A stretch of DNA of 64,000 bases from Pseudorasbora parva (Eukaryota > Chordata > Actinopteri > Cypriniformes > Gobionidae). The first letter of the stretch is position 1. Every line of letters begins with the position of its first letter. The notes beneath the pieces were generated by a model, which did not search any database, was not told where the DNA came from, and saw only the letters and a program-made list of their open reading frames with translations. Positions 33,079 through 42,839 of this stretch are shown piece after piece. The translations under genes and the position numbers were made by a program. The DNA is taken from assembly GCF_024679245.1 (NCBI RefSeq), contig NC_090182.1, forward strand, positions 34,991,047-35,055,046, written 5' to 3'.

Positions 33079-34156
33079 CAGCTTCACTTCAGTTACACAG
33101 AGACCTCACGGAGTTAACTTGTCCCAACGGGAAATAGCACAACCCTTTTAACAGCAGTTTGGATTTTAGAAATAAGAATACTTGCTTTAGTTTTGGCTTC
33201 TCGCGTGTGTGCGTGTGTTCGGAGTTCAAATGTCCTGCGTGTCCGGCGGTTCTTTCCGAGGTCGGTGTGGAGCGGCTGGTCGCTCTAGAAGTGGGCTGAG
33301 TTCTCTCCCTGAAGAAAATGCCCTCGGGGGCTGAAAAGTTGGTGGCCGCTCTGAGGCGTTTGAGGCGATGAGAAAGAGAAGAGAAGAAGCGCAAAGAAAT
33401 GTTTCCACTTGTCTTTTAAGACAATTAATCCACACCCCTTCTGGGTTAGTTTACCCAATCCAGAGGGTGAATTCTGAGCGGGAAAAATTCTCTTTGTCTC
33501 AGTTTACGACCTGCTTTGCATGTTTATGAGGTGCCGTAAAGGGTGTCGATTTTATACAGTTTTACTCCCAAGTTTGCTAAACATATTAATGATACATTTC
33601 ATAATCGTTTTTTGTGCATCGTTGATTAAGGCAAAGAGAGAGGAACATTTAGATATCAAACACGCTATGGCTGGGAGATATTAAAGCAGAGATACATTCT
33701 TCCACAGGAATACAAGCATTTAAAATGAACTTACATTGTTTATACATCATGATTAGGTTGGTATGACCTAAGGAGCATGCATACACACAAAGACACATCG
33801 TATACAGTCTAGAATAGTCTTAATTAAAGCTTCATAAGGAAAGTTTGTGTATGTTTGTGGGTCTGTGTGTATTGGGAGAGTCTTGGCCTCTCTCTGTCTG
33901 AGAGAATGTGAAGGGGGGGGGGGGGGGGGGGGGGGCAGGGTTCAAGTCATGTGACCAGATCACTGATTGAAGTTTTCACAGTTCTCCAAAGAGGCTGCCT
34001 GTCTTATTTCAATTCGGCCACAAACCTGTCGAAGATGTCACTTGCCCAGACTCGTTGGCATCGGGCCCCTAATTTATATGTGGCTAAAAGCTATGCACCC
34101 TAAACATCGGAATTGACTCATCTTAGATCCTCATGTGAGAGACCACAGACGCTACA
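32418..34156. mobile_element. Probable solo LTR inserted in DIRS copy 1
   Basis: DIRS copy 2 lacks this segment at 56000-56010. It starts TGTAACAAAAATGCTG and ends GACGCTACA, with ATAA on both sides (32414-32417 and 34157-34160), fitting TG...CA ends and a 4-bp duplication. It contains a (GA)n tract (33009-33077) and a run of 23 G (33913-33935). No retroelement genes are present. A DNA transposon is the alternative, but the inverted match is only about six bases. Confidence 0.65.
33009..33077 (+). repeat. (GA)n microsatellite
   Basis: Uninterrupted GA dinucleotides of about 69 bases inside the probable solo LTR. Confidence 0.97.
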
Positions 34157-34600
34157 ATAACAAAGGTGGAAAAATTCTCTCAATAGACAGACAAAAACAC
34201 CAAATAGACAGACAGATTCACACAGATCGCTTGCTGAAGGCACAGAAGCTAGTTTCTGTTTGTGTTCGCGGATGCTTTATAGTTTCCGGTCGATGACGTC
34301 ACCCGCCTATGACGTACCTTCTCCCGATTGGAATGATTCTACACGCGCTTCATGACGCAATCACGCAGAGGCATTCTCACAGCGTTTCGACGCAGCTCGA
34401 GTTCCCAGATAGGGAACTGCACTATTACTTAAAAAAAAACTGCAGTATTTTTTTTGTAAGGGTGTGCCTTGGACACCCCATCAGATATGAGGGCTTGATC
34501 ATCCATATCATCAGGTAATGAAGATGGGAACAAAGGTGGAGAATTATAACTAAGTAAGTCAAATGTTTGATGTGAACTTTGATGTTTTGCTGTCTTTTTG

Positions 34601-34921
34601 TCAGTTTCTTGGTTTTCCTACAGGAACACTAGCTTGTCCAGGTTGAAAAAGATACTCTTCATCAGGAGTCAACTTAAATGAGTATTTTCCTTCAGCTACA
34701 TTGATCTGTAGGCCACTGGAAAAAATAAAGTCTAGGCCTAAGACTAGACAATATGAAAAGGCTCTAGAAGTAAGAATAACAGCCTGCATCGGGATTTGTT
34801 GACTTTTGTGGTTGGGAGTAACACTTGTTTCCAGATGGATGCTGACTGGAAGAATGCATAGGCTAAAGGGTGAAATAGAGTGGACAGTGCAGGCGGGTGT
34901 TGTCCCTTGCATCTCCAACAC
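34601..34921 (-). pseudogene. Retroelement protease-like fragment
   Basis: The frame contains AVILTSRAFSYCLVLGLDFI followed by FSSGLQINVAEGKYSFK. This resembles the segment following the active site of retroelement aspartic proteases, where a Leu-Gly-x-Asp-Phe-(Ile/Leu) motif precedes a hydrophobic strand. The catalytic Asp-(Thr/Ser)-Gly triplet itself is not visible, so only the C-terminal half of the domain remains. It lies downstream of the gag pieces on the same strand, as expected. Confidence 0.6.
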
Positions 34922-35155
34922 TGGACTGGCGGTTTTTCAGCAGGAAGATTTGAGGTAGGTCTTTGTGGGGTAGTGTGAGTTAAGCGTCCTTCGTAATGTA
35001 TTTTTGTGCAAGATCTCTTTCTAGTTGAATGCCAAACTAGACTCTAGCCACTAACTCATCCACTGTGTTTACCCTACTACGTAGTTGACTTGCAAGGTAC
35101 GGTTTAATGTTCTTAAGAATCATTTTTACCAGCTCACTCTCTATTAGAGTAGTTT

Positions 35156-36362
35156 TTAACATTTACATACGTTTCTATAAGTGAAAGCAAAATCCCTGAT
35201 GGATTCTTTTTCTCCCTGTATTTTTGTTCTGACTCGCTCTGCTAGTTCATCTTTATAGTCTTCTGAAAGAAAAGCAGAGAGCAAAACAGCTTCAAATTCA
35301 CTCCATGATTTGATAGAAGTTCGGGCAACCTCCCACCAATCATGAGCAGTATCATAAAGAACTGTGCGAAATGTGGCCAAAATATCGACGTCAGTCAAGG
35401 TATGTAAGGAAAAAAAATCTTGACAATGTGTGGGTCAGTGTCATCCGATGGTTTTCCAAATGTTAGAAAGGTTTTCAAATGGTTACTTTTTACAACAAGG
35501 GTCTGGTGCACTATGTTTGGAATCACTGATGGAGGAAGTGAAGTTCGAGAAATTGTTGTACTTTGAGGGGCAGTGTCTATTCTCTGATCGACCAATGATG
35601 ATGATTGGAAGTGCTTACTCATATCCAGTCGCAGTTCTTGGAAGTGAGTACTCAAGGATTTAAGGTGAGTGTTTGCAATCATTAATCTTTTTCGAGAGCT
35701 GTTGGCATTCTTTCTGTGAGCTGTCTTTTGTCACTTGAATATCCTTCTGTAACTCCAATTGGGCTTGTTCAATCATGAAACGAATTTCTGAAATCAAAGT
35801 ACCTTCACTTTTCTGAAGTTCTCCCGTCATCATCGTCTTCATGGCTTTAGTCAATTGGTCTGTGCTTTCTCCCTCATCAAGTTTGTGTTTAGTTATCGTG
35901 TTCAGTAAATGCTGATAGTTGGACCCCATTTTTGCATTCAGGGTTATTAACTGGGCATCATGCAAGGAAGTGGTTTTTGTAACTTCCTGGGTAAGGTCTG
36001 TCACAATTTTATTTTACTATTTCAAGAAATCAAACAAATAATCCCAATTACCTTGTGCATGAGCAGGGAGCTGGTAAATGTCGCTTCCAGGTGTGGAAAG
36101 ATATCCAGGTAGCCCATGCTGTGACATGGCTTCAAATGGTGTGCAGAGTTGCATAGGGATTGGAGGGAATGGAGCAGTGACACCTGGAGGTTTGGGGGTA
36201 AAGTGAACCTGAGACCTTAATTGGGGACTACTGAACTGAGTGGGTGTAGCTTGGAAAGTAGGAACATGAGATGGTAATCCTGGTTGTGGTGGCCATAATG
36301 GAGTTGCTATGTCAGGAGGGTCAATGACTATAGAAGCTGAGGGTGAACTAGGGGTAGTAGCC
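35156..36362 (-). pseudogene. Retrotransposon Gag, fragmented
   Basis: Gag builds the particle of an LTR retrotransposon. The first Met (MATTPSSPSASIVIDPPD) is at 36362, after the leader. A Pro-rich N-terminal region runs to about 36017. A Glu/Lys-rich, probably coiled-coil segment (35660-36004) and another frame (35395-35682) follow, then the recognisable capsid part at 35156-35398: TFRTVLYDTAHDWWEVARTS, SWSEFEAVLLSAFLSEDY and EKESIRDFAFTYRNVC, the usual retrotransposon gag pattern. At least two frame changes or stops separate the pieces. No zinc knuckle is seen; the next sequence leads to the protease-like fragment. Confidence 0.75.
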
Positions 36363-36573
36363 ATATTGGTTTTGTGTGTCAAAGTCAATAAATGATATGA
36401 ATTGTAGTGCAAAAAATAAAAATCAGTAAATGTATGGTCAATGTGGAAAAAAAACAGAGCACCAAAACAATGAAACATTCCTTTCAACATCAACCAACAC
36501 TAACAGAAAATCATTACTTAAAAAATAAAAAGGAGTTTCAAGACTCACACATTTTCACAAGTCTTTCAAACAA

Positions 36574-36596
36574 TTCAAGTCCCTGTTTGTGCGCCA
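36574..36596 (-). promoter_or_regulatory. Primer binding site resembling tRNA-Lys
   Basis: On the minus strand TGGCGCACAAACAGGGACTT and three further bases match the complement of the vertebrate tRNA-Lys(TTT) 3' end at all but two of 23 positions, from my memory of that tRNA. It lies four bases after the candidate LTR end at 36601. Confidence 0.7.
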
Positions 36597-36600
36597 CTTA

Positions 36601-36722
36601 TGTAATGGTGGTTCACCCACTGGCAAAATTATTTGCATTTTATCTAATTGGTTAGGGTGTCAGACAGTGAAAACTGTCAAATTAAAAATATTCCCAGATA
36701 GCTCTAAAAACCACCAGTTACA
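36601..36722 (-). repeat. Candidate short LTR (122 bp)
   Basis: Reads TGTAACTGGTGG...CCACCATTACA on the minus strand, with inverted TG...CA ends, and abuts the tRNA-Lys primer site. It is short for an LTR and no second copy is visible on the other side of the element, so it could be the 3' part of a longer LTR. Confidence 0.45.
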
Positions 36723-36986
36723 TATGAGCAGGAAAAAAAGAAACACAAATAGGAAACCAGATAACTGCTCAAATTAATTTAATGAATGTCCAGAAAATGA
36801 AGTGGGAAAAAAAAGTTTTACAGAGAAGCTTGGAGAGAATGGATGCATACACAGAGACAACGGTGGAGGACCTCAGACGATGGGGATAGACACGAAGGGA
36901 ACACAGGAAACTGTTATCGCTGGAGAACAGGTAAGTGGGTCTTTCCTAGTTTGAGGTGAGACCCTGACTGAGGGTGAGTGCTGGGA

Positions 36987-37497
36987 TTATATGGGGAGCT
37001 GACTGCGATGGAACTCGGAGAGCAACGAAGCGTTGAGGATGTCGTAATTGAAAACCCACAACCGCTCCACAGGTCCATAGCCTTCCCAATCCACCAGATA
37101 TTCAAGACGACCACCTCGACGTCGGGAGTCTAGTATCTCATGAACGGAGTAGATGGCGTCAGCTTCAACATGGTAGGTCAACCTGGCCAGACTCTGTGGT
37201 GGGAGAACAATCAGGAAGGTAGTGAGGCTTGAGGAGGTACACATGGAAACAGGATGGATCTTGTAGTGAGGAGGCAACACAAGCTAATACGTGACGGGGG
37301 TGACCTGTCTTTCGACCTGGAAGCAACCGAGGAACTGAGGACTCATTGAGGATTTTTTGAAAAAAAGATGGATGTCCCGGGTGGAGAGCCAGACGAGTTG
37401 TCCCGGATGGTAAGGGGGAGCCTCTTGGCATCCTCAGGTGTGAATGTCGACGGACCGTTTCTAAAGGGGACTTCCAATTTTCGTCTAATTCACACAA
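36987..37497 (-). pseudogene. Integrase C-terminus with chromodomain
   Basis: Two overlapping frames cover this region. The first (37165-37497) has HPGHPSFFQKIL-like integrase C-terminal sequence. The second (36987-37280) ends with the chromodomain: [33 protein letters not shown] and [11 protein letters not shown]. Chromodomain integrases direct insertion to particular chromatin. The aromatic and Trp-Glu-Gly-Tyr positions are kept, but the frame changes within the region, so it is not expressed as a whole. The catalytic core is absent. Confidence 0.82.
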
Positions 37498-37717
37498 ATA
37501 GACTTGGGGGGAGAAGGAGGAGGTCTAAGTAATCAAGGAAAACAGGAGGGAAAACAGCTGGAGCCCCACTTCAGAAAGTCTCCATTGCGTCACGAGACCT
37601 CAGGATGATGTTGATTAAGCCAGGGGAGCCCCAGGATGACCGCTGCCATAGAGCCGTCCAGAACCAGAGGAGAGAATATCTCTTTGTGCAGGCAGCCTAC
37701 TCGTAGAATGACTGATT

Positions 37718-37963
37718 TCACTTGACGTTTGACACTGTTATGGACTTAATTTTGTACGGGGTAGGCGAGCGGACAATGGGGAGTTTGAGCTGCCTGCAGA
37801 GGTTGCTGCAGATGAAAATACCGGCTGACCCAGAATCGATGAGAGCCGTGACTGAACAGACCATTCGGCAGCAATCAATGTCACATTGGTAGACAGTGGA
37901 GAGAAAGTAATAGAGGGACTTATCACAGAACTCACCAAAAGACGTGGAGGACGGATGGAGCAA
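37718..37963 (-). pseudogene. Sushi-like aspartic protease fragment
   Basis: The frame shows CSVTALIDSGSAGIFICSNL, where Asp-Ser-Gly is the catalytic triplet used by Sushi-type proteases, followed by LCRQLKLPIVRSPTPYKI. It is truncated after about 80 codons. It lies between the gag and the chromodomain pieces on the same strand. Confidence 0.8.
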
Positions 37964-38029
37964 GTCTTGATATAATGATCATTTGCTCCAAAATATAGAC
38001 AGAGGTTCTGGGTCAGCTATCGAGCTCGC

Positions 38030-38701
38030 TCAGATGGAGATAGGCGTGCATGATCGACTTGCATACTCTCTGGTTCTGGCGACAGCGATCGCTCTGTCTG
38101 GAGGGGATGGTAAGTAGACTGCAACAGGGATTATCTCAGAATAACAACCTTGAGTGCGACGATCCACTCGAATGGACACTTGAATGAATTTCTCTAGACC
38201 CAGGGAATCATCATAAATAGCCAGCTGAAGACGAAGGGCAGGATTGAGGCCTTGATGATACGTAGGGATCAGTGCTCTCTCATTCCATCCGCTCGCAGCA
38301 GCCAGAGTTCTGAAAGTGAGGGCATATTCAGTAACTGAAGACATGCCTTGACGTAGATGGTAAAATCGCTCACCCACAGGCAAATCACAAAGAACATGGC
38401 CAAACACTTCCTTGAAGTGAGCGATGAAACCCAGGAGGGAACTAGTGGCGGCACCGGTTTGAAACCAATTCGCCCATTCGAGCGCACGACCGGATAACTG
38501 GGAAATGATGAAGGAGCTCTTAGACCGTTCCGTTGGAAAAAGTTGAGGCTGCGCTTCGAGAGTGAGAGAGCACTGGAGGAGAAACCCATTGCAGTCCTCC
38601 TCAAGACCAGAGAAGGGTGCTGGTTTGACCATGGGACCGGCCATACATATGGGACCGGTTTGTTGGTCTTTATATGTGGATGTGTTTTGTTGCCATGCCA
38701 C
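38030..38701 (-). pseudogene. Sushi-like Gag
   Basis: The frame of 223 codons contains MVKPAPFSGLEEDCNGFLLQ, FIISQLSGRALEWANWFQT, HFKEVFGHVLCDLPVGERFY and LRQGMSSVTEYALTFRTLAA, the matrix/capsid region typical of Sushi and RTL/PEG10-type Gag. It normally continues into a CCHC knuckle; here the frame degrades after YLPSPPDRAIAVARTREY and no knuckle is seen. The N-terminal coiled-coil part is shortened. In this group protease follows by -1 frameshift; the protease fragment is found 70 bases further on in another frame. Confidence 0.85.
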
Positions 38702-38876
38702 TACAATATATTATATTGTTGCAATATTCCTATTTTTGTCCAATATTTAATTTAATTTAATTTACTACTTAGCATTAAAAATATATATTATTATTTTTAT
38801 TAATCATTTTTTATTTTATTTTATCTATTTATTTTATTATTAAATTAATAATATTAAAGGTTTAATAATTGTACAT

Positions 38877-39400
38877 TTGAACATAAGACGTCTTCTACCT
38901 AAAATTGATCTGCTATGTGCTTGGGTAGCCCAATATAATCCGAATGTTATTACTTTGTCAGAAATGTGGTTGATTAGTAAGATTTCCGATAGGGAAATTA
39001 AACTTAAATATTATGAACTTTATAGAACTGACAGAAATTCCAGAGGTGGTGGTGTAGCAATTTATGTTTCTTCTAAATTAACATCTGAATTAATTATACC
39101 TGCAATTGAACCTAGATATTTTGAAGGTCTTTTTGTTAAGATAACCTTTCATCAGAATTAAATAATAACTATTGAAAGTATATATAGACTGCCATCTGTA
39201 CCTGTTGAATCATTTAACTGTTTGTTTTCTACTATTGATTCCATTTTGTTTAAGAAAGAAATTATTATATTAGGCGATTTTAATAAAAATTGGCTTGATA
39301 AGTTTAAAGATAAAAATAATTTTGAAAATTTGAACCTAACACAATTAATCAAAGAACCAACTACAATTACACCACTGAGTCAATCTTTAATAAGATAATT
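38877..39400 (+). pseudogene. LINE endonuclease domain
   Basis: The apurinic-like endonuclease nicks the target DNA. The frame begins NIRRLLPKIDLLCAWVAQYN and has NVITLSEMWLISKIS (catalytic Glu region) and RGGGVAIYVSS. An in-frame TAA at 39159 interrupts it, after which the same frame continues with SIYRLPSVPVESFNCLF and the IIILGDFNKNWLDKF segment containing the catalytic Asp-Phe-Asn. The frame is lost near 39390. The N-terminus starts close to 38868. Confidence 0.85.
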
Positions 39401-39493
39401 TTTAATCCCAAACAGTTTTGGAGTAATATAAAATGTTTATTAAATAATTCAGACAGATGGGATATTAAGCAGATAAGAGATGAGAACACTATA

Positions 39494-41206
39494 CACTCTA
39501 AATAATGCTGGGTTATTTTTTAACCCAAAATGCTGGGTTAAGACTGTTGGGTAATTTTTGTTGGTTTATTTAATCACATTTTAAACACCATTGCTCTGGA
39601 ATTATTTGGGCAGTTTCAAATTTCCAGTTGTTTGGTTAAACCTGCTGGGTCGCAATGCTTGGTTGATTCTACCCAGCGCTTGGTTGTTTCACGTGCTTCC
39701 CACCTTGATTCGTTTAAATTCACTCCCAAACTGTCATTTTGAGGACAATGCAAAAGGTAACTGGTTGCAGATGTTTTAAGTTCATATATTTTCATTAATA
39801 ATCATGTTAATTAGCATAATTAAAGTTTTTTTTCTTTTTCGCGGCAACAATACTTAAGCTTACATGACGTAAGACGACAAAAGTTTTAACGTTACCTCAG
39901 AATCCGATGCAATGTACTGACTCGTGTTAGTTTAGGTAGGCATGTGTGATTACACAGAAACATGATCCCCTTACGAAAATTAAAAATGTAGGGATTGTAG
40001 GGTTGTATGTAGGGAAGTAACATTACCGGTACTTCGGTACCAAGTACATTCTGAAATGTTAAAAATGTGACGATAGTATCTGTATAGCATCGACTCACAA
40101 GTAGACTATATTCAGTCCTGCAGCTGCGTTCAGTCCATCACGCAGGGCTCCAGACTGTAGCCGAATATATACGAGTGTCTGTGTATATTAAATACTATTT
40201 AAATATTACTCTTTCATGTTTTGCATCTCTGTGTGAATGACGGGGGCGCGTGTTATATCATGAACACAAAGTCACGGCAACCCGTCAAAATAAAAGTTTG
40301 ATTTAAACGTGAATAAATTGACGGAATATACTAGGTTTGTAGTTGTCATTGTTGCCAATTTTACCACGTGTGTGTTGTACCATTTGTCAAGCAATAAAAA
40401 TGATTGTTTTAACAATCTAAACATGCATTATTTTTCATTTGTTCTTTCATGATTTTAGTTTTACAGTAGGCTAATGCACAGGAGAAATTTTACGAACAAC
40501 CCAGCAAGAATAACCCAGAATAGCAAATCCATTAACTCTTTCCCCGCCAAACACGGAAATTTCCGTTGTTTGTGAGAAAACGCTTCCAGGCCAATAACGG
40601 AATTTTCCGGGTTTCCGTGTTTTGACTGTCGGACGCTAGGGGGCGCTATTGCGCATCTTCTGAATGAGTCCTGAATCTCCTGATTAAAACACACGCAAGT
40701 AAGACGTAGTGAAACGAGCAATCGCATGTAATCATATGCATATTAAAAATAACCTGATCATCATCAATAAACAGCATATGAATCAAAACTATCTAATGTT
40801 ACTGAATGAAATGGTGTACCTATCCCATATTCAAGTGTTGATAAAAAAGGAATGCATGAAGCTAGAATAAAACAGATTTTTTGTTTAAAAGAAGAGAGTC
40901 AGCTCTTTATTTTGATATATTGCATGCTCAGATATTCATTAAACAAAATATTCTATGGGCTATTAAATTTTCAAAAAAATTGTCAAAAACCCTGGCGGTG
41001 GCTGGCAACTTTTTTTTTAAACGCTGGCGGGGTTACCATTAAGAGTTAATGGTAAAAAATTGACTACATTTTGGGTTTTCTCAACAGCCCAGCCTGCTGG
41101 GTTAAAATGTCACTGGGTTAATTTAACCCAGCATGTGTTCTGTCCAATATTTACCCCGCGCTGGGTTGCCAATTGGGTTGTATTTAACCCAGCCATTTTT
41201 AGAGTG
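39494..41206. mobile_element. 'CACTCTAA...GGGTTAAACC' MITE with nested TTAA element
   Basis: The left end CACTCTAAATAATGCTGGGT and right end AACCCAGCCATTTTTAGAGTG are inverted repeats with repeated AACCCA/TGGGTT words, a family common in fish. A target duplication could not be fixed because the LINE sequence at the junction is uncertain. The interior includes the TTAA element at 40536-41045 and otherwise unassigned AT-rich DNA. Confidence 0.75.
40536..41045. mobile_element. TTAA-flanked MITE
   Basis: TTAA lies at 40532-40535 and 41046-41049. The left end is CTCTTTCCCCGCCA; the right end has TGGCGGGGTT and then TACCATTAAGAG, so the inverted repeats match except for a few extra bases on the right. 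No coding sequence. Confidence 0.75.
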
Positions 41207-41885
41207 TGATTCCCTATCTATTGCCCAAGTATTTGCTAAGTTCTTTTCTACTGTTTGTTCTAATTTACCATCTAATTATTTATCCACGAACTGTTATAAT
41301 AAATCAAACTTATTTGATAATACATTTACCTTTACTAAAATAACACCTGTGGAAGTTCTGAAGGTTATTGATCAGCTTAGTGTTAATACTGGTGCTGGAC
41401 TTGATGGAACTGAGCCAAGATATATTAAACTAGCCTGGCATATTCTCATATATCCACTTGCTGATCTTTTTAACATGTCTTTACAGACTTGTGAGCTACC
41501 AGCTTTCTGGAAGTATTCCCGAATTACCCCAATCCATGAAGGAAGTGATATTTTAGATACACAAAATTATAGACCAATTTCGATAATTTGTGTTATTGCT
41601 AAAGTATTTGAAAAATTAATTTGTAATCAACTATCAATGTATCTTGAAAAGAATAATATTCTATCACCTTTCCAATCCGGATTCAGGCCTAATCATTCAA
41701 CCACAAGTACTCTTTTAAAACTAAGACCTTACAGGGGCTATCTTTATTGATCTAAAAAAGCTTTTGATTTAGTTGATCACTATTTATTATTAGATAAGCT
41801 TTATACAATTGGTCTTTCACAAAACTCTTTATTATGGTTTAACTCTTATTTACATAATAGAAAACAATGTGTAGTCATTTTTGCA
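41207..41885 (+). pseudogene. LINE reverse transcriptase, N-terminal part
   Basis: The segment begins DSLSIAQVFAKFFSTVCSNL immediately after the inserted DNA element. It contains the thumb-side linker GLDGTEPRYIKLAWHILI, the NYRPISIICVIAKVFEKLI motif and SPFQSGFRPNHSTTSTLL. The frame changes at about 41730, after which another frame gives IFIDLKKAFDLVDHYLLLDK, the catalytic motif A. The YADD motif and everything beyond are missing. The preceding 70 codons of open frame (41133-41206) belong to the inserted element. Confidence 0.88.
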
Positions 41886-42304
41886 TACAGTTGGCAGTAT
41901 GCAAAACATGCTCATTTAAAGCCAGGACCGTAACTAAATAATTAGAAATGGCCAAATTGCATATATTTTTTTTCGGTCGGTCTGCCTCAGCGATCTAACA
42001 GCCCACGTCACTGTCAGAATGAGTGAGATGGCCAAAAAAAATCACAGAAGACAGGCCTTTTGTTAGTGTGAATTTGAATGCAACACTATAGTCACAGTAG
42101 TGAAAGAGTGAGTTGTAAGATGTGAGTAGATAAATATTGAATATTTGACAACTGTTTTACAATAAAAACGTTCAGTGACCAACCTTAATATCGAGTGATG
42201 CAAACCACTTGGCATTTTTTAATGAAATTTCACCATTTTTAATTTAAAATTTGACATTATTTATGCAAATCATAATTAAATTTAATGTATAAGGCTGGAA
42301 AACC
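41886..42304. other. AT-rich stretch, no gene recognised
   Basis: Sequence between the broken end of the LINE and the RecQ-fragment MITE. No recognised transposon ends or frames. The last eight bases, GGAAAACC, are the left flank of the next element. Confidence 0.5.
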
Positions 42305-42831
42305 TAGCCTAGAAATCTAGTCGCACCCTAGCGGCAGCAAATTTAATCTGCCTGCGAGTGTCGTTTAGCAACTCTCAATACCCTTCTGAGCTGTATTTGC
42401 CTAACTCTTGCCGGGCCAATCACATTGTGTATAGAGTCGGTGGGCGGGGCCATAATGACGACGGCCGAGTTGCGCTTGTGTGCTTCTGGTAAACACAGAA
42501 ACTGGCCAACGGCAGTCTTTCGAATCAGCTTTGACCGTGACTCTGGAAGACTTGGAGTTAAGCTTTTCTCTAAGAAAAGAACAAAGAACGGCACTGAAGT
42601 CATTCTTAAAAAGGGAAGATGTGTTCGGACTTTTGCTGACCGGATACGGCGAATGTTTAACCTATCCACAAGCTCTGTTTCACCTTCGTTGCTCTGGTTA
42701 GTGGTAGTGCTATCCTATCGCGTGCAGAGGGAGTTTGAAAGACGACCGTTTATCCCGCCCCTTGGATTGATTCCTGTCAATGGTGAGTTTCCAGACCAAA
42801 CATCTTGATGTAGGTCTGGCTTGTCAGGCTA
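42305..42831 (+). mobile_element. MITE carrying a RecQ-helicase-like fragment
   Basis: The element starts TAGCCTAGAAATCTAG and ends TGGCTTGTCAGGCTA; the first bases are inverted repeats. It is flanked by GGAAAACC (42297-42304) and GGAAAAAC (42832-42839), a seven-of-eight match fitting a hAT-length duplication. Inside, about 42530-42660 encodes LEDLELSFSLRKEQRTALKS and DVFGLLLTGYGE, resembling the start of the helicase core of RecQ-type proteins including a Walker A-like region. There is no complete protein. Confidence 0.7.
42480..42701 (+). pseudogene. RecQ-type helicase fragment
   Basis: About 45 codons resemble the region around motif I of RecQ-family ATP-dependent helicases: a LRKEQRTALKSFLKREDVF segment like the Q motif, then GLLLTGYGECL in place of the usual nucleotide-binding loop, which ends in Gly-Lys-Ser. 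Here Lys is replaced by Glu, so the fragment cannot bind ATP normally. It is an isolated piece inside a MITE with no helicase motifs II-VI nearby, and it does not produce a working helicase. Confidence 0.6.
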
Positions 42832-42839
42832 GGAAAAAC

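Larger units (their letters stand above)
20688..34418 (-). mobile_element. DIRS-type retroelement, copy 1, with two insertions
   Basis: The left edge begins GTTCCCTATTCAGAGAAC at 20688 and the right edge ends GTTCCCAGATAGGGAACT at 34418, related inverted ends typical of DIRS elements. On the minus strand the order from the right is: 5' end, a shortened gag region, reverse transcriptase, RNase H and tyrosine recombinase. The element is opened by a gypsy element at 23708-31973 and by a probable solo LTR at 32418-34156. Without these, DIRS sequence is about 3.7 kb, shorter than usual, because most of gag is missing compared with copy 2. DIRS elements integrate by a tyrosine recombinase and make no target duplication, and none is seen. 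Confidence 0.88.
34430..36600 (-). mobile_element. LTR-retrotransposon remnant: gag and protease fragments
   Basis: From the right, the minus strand has an LTR end, a tRNA-Lys-type primer site, a leader, gag pieces and a protease-like segment ending near 34600. Reverse transcriptase, RNase H and integrase are absent and no second LTR is found on the left. The region begins just outside the right end of DIRS copy 1. Confidence 0.75.
36780..38701 (-). mobile_element. Sushi-like Ty3/gypsy chromovirus, internally deleted
   Basis: The minus strand carries gag (38030-38701), a protease fragment (37718-37963) and the integrase C-terminus with a chromodomain (36987-37497). Reverse transcriptase, RNase H and the integrase core are missing between the last two. 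A Gag of this kind next to a chromodomain integrase fits the Sushi group of fish chromoviruses, the lineage related to mammalian PEG10 and RTL genes. Neither LTR is clearly recognised; 36780-36980 is probably 3' non-coding or LTR sequence. Confidence 0.8.
38868..41885 (+). mobile_element. LINE (Jockey/CR1-L2-Rex group), split by nested DNA elements
   Basis: An APE-type endonuclease segment (38877-39370) and a reverse transcriptase segment (41207-41880) lie in order on the plus strand. A short linker, KQFWSNIKCLLNNSDRWDIK (39413-39475), joins the first to the insertion. The interruption at 39494-41206 is a DNA element. The 3' end is missing; sequence changes near 41885. The clade is inferred from residue patterns only. 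Confidence 0.85.

Noticed and set aside
42425..42808. 127-codon plus-strand frame in the RecQ-fragment MITE
   Set aside because: The helicase-like residues are in another frame; this frame shows no family similarity.
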